A stretch of 19,435 bases of DNA from JBBDSH01 sp040905045 (lineage in GTDB: Bacteria > Pseudomonadota > Gammaproteobacteria > Eutrophobiales > Eutrophobiaceae): NCBI GenBank assembly GCA_040905045.1, contig JBBDSH010000087.1, forward strand, positions 1-19,435, in the 5' to 3' direction. Under the pieces are notes generated by a model. It searched no databases and was not told the DNA's origin. It saw nothing but the letters and a program-made list of their open reading frames with translations. Both the position numbers and the translations under genes were made by a program. Positions 1 to 5,999 of the stretch are shown here, one piece after another (position 1 is the stretch's first letter; every line of letters starts with the position of its first letter).

Positions 1-13
1 CGTCGAGCGTACA

Positions 14-73
14 GGGACGTATTCACAGCGTGTCCCACAAAGGAATGTCGGGATACTTATAATCTGCTTAATA
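14..73. repeat. 60-bp interspersed repeat, copy 1
   Basis: This stretch matches 5832-5891 in the same orientation with a single mismatch (t at 63 versus a). Its left part, GGGACGTATTCACAGCG then TGTCCC, can fold through GGGAC/GTCCC. The GGGACGTATT...GCGTGTCC module also occurs inside the 154-bp palindromic elements at 8052 and 11214, so these repeats share building blocks. The element probably continues left of the window edge. Confidence 0.85.
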
Positions 74-91
74 ATGATAAAGTGCGTTCCA

Positions 92-126
92 CTCCTTGTC
101 CCTTGAACCTTGCCCCTTACCCCTTA
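92..126 (-). repeat. Heptad array anchored on the OsmC-gene stop codon
   Basis: Read on the minus strand, five consecutive 7-bp units start exactly at the TAA stop (126-124). Two are TAAGGGG, followed by CAAGGTT, CAAGGGA and CAAGGAG. The stop codon is therefore the first three bases of the array. The array runs away from the gene with the purine-rich strand in the sense direction. No function is known to me. Confidence 0.8.
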
Positions 127-1317
127 CACAACTTCCGGCGCTGTGATACGGACCCTGGCCTTCAGGTCGGTACGGCAAAAAGCGTGCAGGAAACAGGTCT
201 GCTCGCCCATATCCACCACTTCCCGGGCAAAATCATCATCCTCGTTGCTGGTCAGGTAAACATGGGTCTCCACGGGATCGGCGATGCCGGCCTTGCCGGT
301 ACCGCCCGAGGCGCCGCCCAGGGAAAAATGCGTGTCCTGGATGATGCGGTATTCACTCAGATCCTTTTTCAGGATCTTCGCGTAGCGGCCCAGTTGCGTC
401 ATGAAACAGAAACCGATACCGATGGAGATGTAACCGGCCGCGTCCGGTGCCCGCCCCTTCCCGCCGTTCTCCGGCCCTTCCTCGCAGAGAAAATGAAAGA
501 TGGAACCGTGGGGATTATAGAGATGCTGTTCCACCGCCTTGATGCCGTCCTCGCGCAGGGTGCAGATACCGCGCACGTGAAGAACGCGATCCTGCTCCGC
601 CTGCAGGCTGCCACCGGCGCGGGTCACGGTTTCCTCGGTCTCCGGTGTCATGCCGTTGCGAACGATCAATCCGGACCAGTCACCCTCCGCCGGCCGCGCG
701 CGATCGAACTCATCACCCGGATCGGGAAACGCCGGCGAACCCAGCGCGTTGGCTTTGCCCGTGCCGATCTCGCGGCCGTTATGACTGACGCTGAAATAAC
801 TCTCCTTCTCCCCGCACATGAGGCCGTTAAGGGGTGAAGCCGCCACGGCGTCCACCACCAGATTATGCAGCGCCTGCTCATCGGCGTCACTGTCGATCTG
901 CGCCTCCAGATCGATATTCTTTGCACCGCCGGTCATGGTGCCCTTCAGGGCCGATCCCTTCATGGTGTAGTAATTGTCCTGAATCAGTTTGATATCCCGA
1001 ACGGTAATACCACGCTGTTTCGCCAGCGCCAGTATCTCGTCCATGTAGGAACAGACCATTCCGGTAGTCAGGAACGACAGCGGGCACGGCGCCTCGTCCT
1101 GGCCCGCCAGGTAGGCGCCCTCGTCGCTGGCAAGCCGCCAGACCGCGCCGTTGAGGCTGTTGATCACCAGGGCTTCCTTCTGCATGTCGCTCAACGATCT
1201 CACTGCCAGACGCACCGACTGCCCGTGACGCGGTTCAGGCGCGGCCAGATTGAGTTCTTCAGGATTGGACACCTTGAAAAACAAGGGCTTGCCGGATTCT
1301 TTTAAGGGATTGCTCAT
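124..1317 (-). CDS. Tandem-domain OsmC family protein
   Basis: The 397-residue protein contains two OsmC-like halves, about residues 60-170 and 290-395. OsmC/Ohr proteins are cytoplasmic thiol peroxidases that reduce organic hydroperoxides with a conserved cysteine pair. Seen here: the first half has Cys89 on its central helix (TGMVCSYM), but its second position is ASPLNGLM, with Ser161 where a cysteine is expected. The second half has both Cys304 (GFCFMTQ) and Cys375 (QTCFLHAFC). I infer one active and one degenerate half. A usual OsmC is about 140-180 residues, so this is a duplication or fusion; classical OsmC is a homodimer, so the fusion may mimic the dimer in one chain. The ATG at 1317 has GAGGAG about seven bases upstream. 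No signal peptide. It is monocistronic, with its own promoter at 1364-1391 and a heptad array from the stop onward. Confidence 0.85.
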   Translation of the reverse strand: MSNPLKESGKPLFFKVSNPEELNLAAPEPRHGQSVRLAVRSLSDMQKEALVINSLNGAVWRLASDEGAYLAGQDEAPCPLSFLTTGMVCSYMDEILALAKQRGITVRDIKLIQDNYYTMKGSALKGTMTGGAKNIDLEAQIDSDADEQALHNLVVDAVAASPLNGLMCGEKESYFSVSHNGREIGTGKANALGSPAFPDPGDEFDRARPAEGDWSGLIVRNGMTPETEETVTRAGGSLQAEQDRVLHVRGICTLREDGIKAVEQHLYNPHGSIFHFLCEEGPENGGKGRAPDAAGYISIGIGFCFMTQLGRYAKILKKDLSEYRIIQDTHFSLGGASGGTGKAGIADPVETHVYLTSNEDDDFAREVVDMGEQTCFLHAFCRTDLKARVRITAPEVV

Positions 1318-1363
1318 ATGGACTCCTCACCGCTGCGGGGAATATGTGTAATAATCAGTTCAG

Positions 1364-1391
1364 ATTATAAATAATCCGCAAGAGCCATCAA
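1364..1391 (-). promoter_or_regulatory. Predicted sigma-70 promoter of the tandem OsmC gene
   Basis: On the minus strand, TTGATG (1391-1386) is followed after 16 bases by a perfect TATAAT (1369-1364). The start would fall near 1357, giving a leader of about 40 bases before the ATG at 1317 with its GAGGAG ribosome site. It lies directly beside the heptad array that follows the upstream hydrolase gene. Confidence 0.6.
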
Positions 1392-1395
1392 AGAA

Positions 1396-1467
1396 ATTCC
1401 TTATCCCTTGCCCTTGCCCCTTGCACCTTGCCCCTTGAACCTTGAACCTTGTCCCTTGTGGCTTTTA
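1396..1467 (-). repeat. Heptad array after the dienelactone-hydrolase-type gene
   Basis: Directly after the TAA stop (1467-1465) come ten minus-strand units of the form AAGNNNC or AAGNNNT: AAGCCAC, AAGGGAC, AAGGTTC twice, then AAGGGGC and variants. All are seven bases except one six-base unit at 1415-1410. Same sense orientation and class as the arrays at 92-126 and 14169-14266. Confidence 0.85.
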
Positions 1468-2184
1468 GAGGTACTGCTCCAGATAACCGAACAGTTTTCC
1501 CCAGGCATCCTCGCTCTGCTCCTCGCGATACCGCTCCGGCATGGTGAAACACTGGAACGCATGACCGGCGCCGTCGTAACGATGAAACACATGAAAAACA
1601 CCGGCGTTGCTCAGCGCCTTGTCCAGATCGTCCACGTCCTCCGGGGACGGATTCTGATCCTCGTTGCCGAAGATGCCGATCACCGGACAAGTGATCTGCC
1701 CGACCATGTCCATGGGCGCCGGATTGCCCTCGCCGCGTGGTGTTTTGATATTGCCGCCGTAAAACATGACACAGAGCCGGAAATCGGGAATGTGACAGGC
1801 ACCCAGCCAGGCGACGCGACCGCCCCAGCAATGACCGACAATACCGATGCGTTTATTATCCACATCATCACGCCGTGACATCAGATCGAACGCGGCATGG
1901 AGATCCGCCAGCGTCCAGTCATCGCGGCTTTCCTCGCGTTTGATATCCATCTCCGCGTCCTTGGGCCACCAGTGAAATATAAAAGGCACGGCAACGAAAT
2001 AACCTTTATCGGCGATACGTTCCGCTGCATTTAACGTAAATTCGTCGTTTTCAATACCCGCGTGGCCCATGGGAATATGCTGGGCCAGAAGGACGGCGGC
2101 ATGCGGCCCCTCGCCGTCCGGCCGGAACAGGAATACCTCCATGGAGCTGCCGTTGACGTCGATGGTTTCGATGGTCTTCTGCAT
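1465..2184 (-). CDS. Dienelactone hydrolase family protein
   Basis: A 239-residue alpha/beta-hydrolase without signal peptide. The family uses a Cys-Asp-His triad to open lactone or ester bonds (carboxymethylenebutenolidase is the type enzyme) but many members have other, unknown ester substrates. Seen here: nucleophile elbow GHCWGG with Cys119, acid Asp176 in GNEDQNPSPED, and His208 in DGAGHAF. Length and spacing match the family (about 230-250 residues). Also typical are the N-terminal strand region with PDGEGPHAAVLL and the basic turn DNKRIGIVGHCWGG. No ring-cleavage genes lie nearby, so catabolism of chloroaromatics is not supported; the real substrate is unknown. The ribosome site upstream of the ATG at 2184 is weak (GGGTAACG). 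It diverges from the transglutaminase-like gene across about 200 bp that contain small hairpins near 2205-2235. Confidence 0.9.
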   Translation of the reverse strand: MQKTIETIDVNGSSMEVFLFRPDGEGPHAAVLLAQHIPMGHAGIENDEFTLNAAERIADKGYFVAVPFIFHWWPKDAEMDIKREESRDDWTLADLHAAFDLMSRRDDVDNKRIGIVGHCWGGRVAWLGACHIPDFRLCVMFYGGNIKTPRGEGNPAPMDMVGQITCPVIGIFGNEDQNPSPEDVDDLDKALSNAGVFHVFHRYDGAGHAFQCFTMPERYREEQSEDAWGKLFGYLEQYL

Positions 2185-2387
2185 GATTATCGTTACCCGT
2201 TCAGGCCGGTAAACCGGCAGGCGTATTCGTGCCTGTCATAGTACCTAAAAAACACGCATAGTGCCGAGTCCGGTCCCGGATGCATGGCAGTGTCATACCG
2301 GCCATATAACGCAAAAAACTGAATTTATATCACGCAGGTACCGGCCGGGGACATGTTAAACTGGAAATAAATCATCAAGGCGGCATC

Positions 2388-3242
2388 ATGCAAAAACTCA
2401 GGGTCTCCCATCTGACGCAATACCGGTTTTCCAGTCAGGTCACTTTGGAACCACACTTGTTGCGGCTGCGCCCGCGCGAAGGCCACGACATCCGGATCAT
2501 TGCCTCGAAGCTGGAGATCACTCCCGCTTACCAGGTCCGCTGGTATCGCGACGTCTACGACAACAGCACCGCCAGCGTCAGTTTCCGGAAACCGGCGTCG
2601 CAGCTTTCCATCTTCAGCGAAGTCACACTGGAGCATTACGAAGACATGCCGCTGGATTTTGTCGTCGCCGATTACGCCGTGAACTATCCCTTTCAATATC
2701 TGCCTGAAGAAAAACCCGATCTGCTCCCGTATCAGCAACTCAGTTACCCGCAGGATGAAACAGTCCTGCGGAACTGGTTAAGCCAGTCGGGCTTTGGTCA
2801 GGGAACGACGGAAACCTATGTCATGCTGGACGCAATGTGCAAACGCATCGCACAGAGTCTCAACTACACCGTCAGGGAAGAATTCGGTGTGCAGACACCG
2901 GCACAGACCATCGGCGGCGGCAGCGGTTCATGCCGGGATTACGCCACGCTGTTCATCGAGGCATGCCGCTGCCTGGGACTGGCCTGCCGCTTTGTCAGCG
3001 GCTATCTGCACGCGCCCGGCACCATGCCGGACCATGCCTCGACCCATGCCTGGGCCGAAGTCTACCTGCCCGGACCGGGATGGAAGGGATTTGATCCGAC
3101 TATCGGTGAACTGACCGGCAACCGGCATATACCCGTGGCGGTTGCCCGTCATCCGGAGGCCGTACCACCGGTCTCCGGCAGTTTTACGGGCAATGTGCAT
3201 ACACCCGAGATGACGGTCAAAGTGGAAGTCACCGCCATCTGA
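2388..3242 (+). CDS. Transglutaminase-like cysteine protease-fold protein
   Basis: A 284-residue protein with the bacterial transglutaminase N-terminal beta domain (about 1-95) followed by a transglutaminase-like catalytic core (about 140-240). The catalytic triad is visible: Cys182 in GSCRDYA, His220 in STHAWAEVYLPG, and Asp236 in GFDPT. Members of this family are cytoplasmic and usually of unknown substrate; some act in peptide cleavage or amide transfer rather than protein crosslinking. There is no signal peptide. In many bacteria such genes lie beside alpha-E or circularly permuted ATP-grasp genes; neither is present here, so this copy stands alone. AAGGCGG five bases before the ATG is a good ribosome site. 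The gene ends in a TGA followed at once by a TGAGGAG-class heptad array. Confidence 0.88.
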   Translation: MQKLRVSHLTQYRFSSQVTLEPHLLRLRPREGHDIRIIASKLEITPAYQVRWYRDVYDNSTASVSFRKPASQLSIFSEVTLEHYEDMPLDFVVADYAVNYPFQYLPEEKPDLLPYQQLSYPQDETVLRNWLSQSGFGQGTTETYVMLDAMCKRIAQSLNYTVREEFGVQTPAQTIGGGSGSCRDYATLFIEACRCLGLACRFVSGYLHAPGTMPDHASTHAWAEVYLPGPGWKGFDPTIGELTGNRHIPVAVARHPEAVPPVSGSFTGNVHTPEMTVKVEVTAI

Positions 3243-3277
3243 TAATAAGTGAGGTGTAAGGAGTGAGAAGCGAGGAG
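3243..3277 (+). repeat. Heptad array after the transglutaminase-like gene
   Basis: Five plus-strand 7-bp units start at the base after the TGA stop: TAATAAG, TGAGGTG, TAAGGAG, TGAGAAG and CGAGGAG. The array faces a similar array at 3428-3462 on the other strand, so together they form imperfect inverted arms around about 150 bp of noncoding DNA. Confidence 0.8.
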
Positions 3278-3427
3278 TATCGAAACACGACTTCTGTCCG
3301 TATAAAGGATGTCTGCAGTATCTATAATTCTGTTTATCCTTGACTGGATACCGGATAGCGCACCAACGCGCTACTATGGAGCCTGCCCTGGCACGCTGTA
3401 AGCCGGGGACATGACGCAAAATTTAGA

Positions 3428-3462
3428 CCCCTCACTCCTTACTCCTCACTCCTCACTCTTCA
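3428..3462 (-). repeat. Heptad array downstream of the DUF1499 gene
   Basis: On the minus strand four clean TGAGGAG-class units (TGAGGAG twice, TAAGGAG, TGAGGGG) are preceded by a partial one. They begin about 40 bases after the DUF1499 stop, so this array is not phase-locked to its stop like the others. Between this array and 3277 lie a short hairpin (TAGCGC/GCGCTA near 3355-3372) and a fragment of the CCTGCC...GCCGGGG repeat seen at the right end of the window. Confidence 0.8.
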
Positions 3463-3501
3463 AGACTCTGTGGCAAGGAAGAATATCAGCCATTGGCGAC
3501 C

Positions 3502-4278
3502 TCAATACGTCCGGATGAATTCCCGTATACGGGCCGCGTTCTTGCCGGCGTCACCCAGGCCGATGCGGGAGACGGAACGTATGTCCACACGGCTGCCCGA
3601 CTCATGCGGTCGTACGCGAATGACGACATCGTCGACGAAACCAAACAGGCGGGTCGTATCATAGGCTTCGATAATGCCGGTGTCGAAGTCGGCATTGACA
3701 AGATGCCAGTCCAGTTCCATGACGGTTTCAATGGCCCGCTGGAACGCCAGATCCGGGGTTTTATCCGTGATTACGGGACCCAGTTCCGGCCAGGCGGCCT
3801 GCTGTTGTTCGGCAATCTCTGCGCCGCCGTAGTCCAGTGAATTTTCCCCGGCCGATCGCAGCTCACGCGCCTTGTCGAACTCAGGCGGATCATCCGTATC
3901 GGTGGTGACATCATGGATCATGGGACTGGCGAAACGATCGGGCCCGAGAGTAACAAGGATGGAGGCCAGCGGCAGCAGGCCCAATACCGCCATGATCAAG
4001 CCCCGCTTCCAGGCGGAGGCCGCGCGCAAGTAAACCGCAATGACAGTGAGCAACAGGCCCAGGCCGGTCAGTACCAGACCGAACTGAACCGCGTACAGGA
4101 AAATCCTGAAGGCGGACATGGACGGCACGTCCAGATACATCCGCGCCAGCGGCGCCCCGGCCACCACCAGCAGGGCAAGAACAGCGAGCATTATCCCGAA
4201 CCCGGCCAGGCGCTTTATCCGCCCGCCCCGTTCCGGTTCATTTGACGATGCAAACTGCCAGTCCGGCTGCGTACTCAT
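3502..4278 (-). CDS. DUF1499 domain membrane protein
   Basis: A protein of about 258 residues with three predicted membrane helices, about residues 23-46, 58-84 and 91-111. A soluble C-terminal DUF1499 domain follows (about 150-258). The family signature is visible near the end: TTRLFGFVDDVVIRV, then SGSRVDIRSVSRIGLGDAG and a final RIREFIRTY. DUF1499 has no settled function; its members are membrane-associated or secreted. Two ATGs compete: the one at 4284 directly abuts a GGGGGG run, while the one at 4278 sits six bases after it. I chose 4278 for spacing. It lies 89 bases downstream of the small two-helix protein on the same strand, so it may be the last gene of the cluster that starts at 5668. 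Confidence 0.85.
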   Translation of the reverse strand: MSTQPDWQFASSNEPERGGRIKRLAGFGIMLAVLALLVVAGAPLARMYLDVPSMSAFRIFLYAVQFGLVLTGLGLLLTVIAVYLRAASAWKRGLIMAVLGLLPLASILVTLGPDRFASPMIHDVTTDTDDPPEFDKARELRSAGENSLDYGGAEIAEQQQAAWPELGPVITDKTPDLAFQRAIETVMELDWHLVNADFDTGIIEAYDTTRLFGFVDDVVIRVRPHESGSRVDIRSVSRIGLGDAGKNAARIREFIRTY

Positions 4279-4328
4279 AATCATCCCCCCTTGTCGATTA
4301 CTTCCGATAATACCGTCTTGCCCCGTCC

Positions 4329-4349
4329 ATCACCAATCACGCATTACGA
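4329..4349 (-). repeat. Short heptad array of a third class
   Basis: On the minus strand three units fit NSGTRAT: TCGTAAT, GCGTGAT and TGGTGAT. They lie downstream of the stop of the small membrane protein gene (4370-4368) and are in 7-bp phase with that stop. Only three units are clear, so this call is weaker than the others. Confidence 0.45.
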
Positions 4350-4367
4350 ATGCGGCACTCCAACAAC

Positions 4368-4643
4368 TCATTCCCCGCCCGGATTGTTGCTTGTCCCTCG
4401 ACTGCCCTCCCTCAGTCTTTGTTGCAATTTTTTGTTATCCCTCTCGTTTTTCCAGATTATCACGGCCATCAGCGGAATAAATATCAGAAGCAACACAGCC
4501 GCCACTTTCATCCCACCGGAGAAACCGTGTTTAAGCAACAAACTGGACAGGCCACCGATTATCAATCCCGCCATAATCAGGATGGTTATGATCTCGACGA
4601 GACTCCAGCCGCCGGAATGTTTCATTGTGCGTATCATTGACAC
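4368..4643 (-). CDS. Small two-helix membrane protein with prepilin-like N-terminus
   Basis: Up to 91 residues, with two hydrophobic segments (about 13-32 and 46-64) and a charged tail (KNERDNKKLQQRLRE). I do not recognise the family. Possible starts are GTG at 4643, directly after the DUF3014 stop, ATG at 4637, or ATG at 4625; none has a clear ribosome site, so translation is probably coupled to the upstream gene. If the start is 4625 the protein begins MKHSGG and then WSLVEI. That resembles a type IV prepilin leader, with Gly at -1 and Glu at +5 just before a hydrophobic helix. The second helix and short length are unlike a normal pilin, so the resemblance may be chance. It is third in the cluster after the proline-rich and DUF3014 genes. 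Confidence 0.65.
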   Translation of the reverse strand: MSMIRTMKHSGGWSLVEIITILIMAGLIIGGLSSLLLKHGFSGGMKVAAVLLLIFIPLMAVIIWKNERDNKKLQQRLREGSRGTSNNPGGE

Positions 4644-5468
4644 TTAATCACGCACCAGTAATGCCCGCAATTCCCGCAGCCGCGTCTTGATCCGTTCGGC
4701 ATTATCGGGACCCATGCGGATCATTGCCTTTTGTCCCGCCGACAGGGATTCCATATCCGCATCGGCAAACCGGTAAAAGACCTTGGGCCGTACCAGTTCA
4801 ATCCGCCCTTCCACACGCGGAGCGGCCAGCAGATGATCGATCACTTCAATCAGCCGGTCGTTGAAATAGCGATCCGGATAACCCAGTTCCTCGTAGGCTT
4901 CCTGAAACAACGGGTAATAGCGGGAATAGATGGCAAGCAGCGCGGACAGATCGATGACTTCGGCAACCTCAATGAAAGGTGTGTATCTTTGATAATTTTC
5001 CGGATCGAGAAAATACCGATCCGGATCGCCGGTTTCCTCAACCATGAAACTGCCGGGTACTCTTTCGGCAATCCGGTATTTTTGCGGCAGTTTCTCCCGT
5101 GTCATATTGTCCACCGTCACCACGAAATGCCGGATAACGGAATCGAAAATGAACAAATCATCCAGCCGTTCACCCGCATCCATGCCTGCAACCATCTCAC
5201 GCAACGGTTCATCGCTCTGCGCCAGCTCCGGCAGGGGCTCTTCCTCTGGCTCCGGCATACTGCGATACATGGCATCGACACGGATTTCAGAGACGGGGTA
5301 ACGGGGTCCGGTTTCGACGGGGGCTTCCTGTTGCTTCTCCGGAACGGGAACGCTTTCAACGCGCTGCGGACTCACCAGTTCCCGGTTCCTGTCCAGGAAA
5401 ACAAACTTGGCCGCGAGAATCAGGGCAATGACGATGACAACGGCAGTGGCTATCAAACCCCTGTTCAT
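4644..5468 (-). CDS. DUF3014 domain protein, membrane-anchored
   Basis: A 274-residue protein with an N-terminal membrane anchor (about 4-22). A proline- and glutamate-rich linker (about 35-85) leads into a DUF3014 domain to the C-terminus. Family features seen: FVVTVDN near 115-121, YFLDPENYQRYTPF, YYPLFQEAYEELGYP, FNDRLIEVIDHLLAAP, and the C-terminal SAGQKAMIRMGPDNAERIK. DUF3014 is found in proteobacteria with no established function; the topology implies the domain lies in the periplasm. The start overlaps the upstream proline-rich gene by four bases (ATGA), so the two are translationally coupled. The stop is directly followed by the next gene. Confidence 0.88.
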   Translation of the reverse strand: MNRGLIATAVVIVIALILAAKFVFLDRNRELVSPQRVESVPVPEKQQEAPVETGPRYPVSEIRVDAMYRSMPEPEEEPLPELAQSDEPLREMVAGMDAGERLDDLFIFDSVIRHFVVTVDNMTREKLPQKYRIAERVPGSFMVEETGDPDRYFLDPENYQRYTPFIEVAEVIDLSALLAIYSRYYPLFQEAYEELGYPDRYFNDRLIEVIDHLLAAPRVEGRIELVRPKVFYRFADADMESLSAGQKAMIRMGPDNAERIKTRLRELRALLVRD

Positions 5469-5668
5469 TGTTGCATTTCCCGTGGAAATTCCCGCGGCGT
5501 ATCCGGCGGCATCTCGAGCGGCGTTTCACCGGGTTCCTCCGGCGGACCGTCCGGGGGAATCTCCGGCTTGTCATCGGGCGGCGGCTCCTCCGGTGGAGCG
5601 GCGGGAGGTATCTCCGGTTCCCCCGGTTTCTGCAAGCGCAAACGGGCATTCATCAACGGCATTATCAT
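5465..5668 (-). CDS. Small proline/glutamate-rich protein
   Basis: A predicted 67-residue protein of unknown function. An open frame extends up to 5776, but a very strong ribosome site (AGGAGGTG, 5678-5671) lies just before the ATGs at 5668 and 5662, so the real start is one of these. After a short N-terminus with three Met and two Arg, the sequence is built of PP, PE and PD runs (about a third proline, rich in Glu and Asp), which predicts an extended, disordered acidic chain. It resembles the proline-rich linker of the DUF3014 protein, to whose gene it is fused by an ATGA overlap. No signal peptide or membrane segment is evident. The strong ribosome site and overlap argue that it is translated; low-complexity sequence limits certainty. 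Confidence 0.6.
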   Translation of the reverse strand: MIMPLMNARLRLQKPGEPEIPPAAPPEEPPPDDKPEIPPDGPPEEPGETPLEMPPDTPREFPREMQQ

Positions 5669-5831
5669 CACACCTCCTGGATCTGTGACAGTATCACAAT
5701 CCCATGGTTGCAGCACGGAACCAGACCTGTACGAAGCCGTCATCCCGGCCAGGGATTGGCCGGGATCCAGTTGCATGGATGCGCCGATCTGCTACTGCCA
5801 TGACCCTCCATGGCATAGTACCTCGATACGG

Positions 5832-5891
5832 GGGACGTATTCACAGCGTGTCCCACAAAGGAATGTCGGGATACTTATAAACTGCTTAATA
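5832..5891. repeat. 60-bp interspersed repeat, copy 2
   Basis: Same orientation and 59 of 60 bases identical to 14-73. It sits in the 331-bp gap (5669-5999) between the proline-rich gene and the Bax-like gene. That gap also holds a degraded fragment of the CGTCATCCCGGC...GCCGGGATCCAG type (5738-5772) and the palindromic promoter candidate at 5899-5938. Confidence 0.85.
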
Positions 5892-5898
5892 TGTTAAA

Positions 5899-5938
5899 TT
5901 GTATATATTGGTTTGCCGGTATAATCACCCGGCAAACC
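5899..5938 (+). promoter_or_regulatory. Candidate promoter with -10 box inside a 10-bp palindrome
   Basis: GGTTTGCCGG (5910-5919) and its exact complement CCGGCAAACC (5929-5938) flank a nine-base loop. The loop begins with a perfect TATAAT (5920-5925). A poor -35 candidate TTGTAT lies at 5899-5904 with a short 15-base spacer. The layout suits an operator covering the -10 region of the Bax-like gene that starts at 6000. It could also be just a hairpin; there is no T-run, so it is not a terminator. Confidence 0.4.
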
Positions 5939-5999
5939 GGCCTGATGAAACCTGCACCCGGTATTCAGTTAATCCATTCCGCTTTCTGTAAAAAAAACC

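Noticed and set aside
5669..5776. Longer start (5776) of the proline-rich protein
   Set aside because: The AGGAGGTG ribosome site lies inside that extension, just before the ATGs at 5668 and 5662. The added residues have no recognisable feature.
4731..5897. 388-codon open frame, plus strand, opposite the DUF3014 and proline-rich genes
   Set aside because: DUF3014 motifs are unmistakable on the minus strand. The plus product has Ser-Gly runs mirroring the proline-rich gene and crosses a repeat.
5910..5938. Rho-independent terminator
   Set aside because: The stem is perfect but no T-run follows on either strand, and no gene ends next to it.
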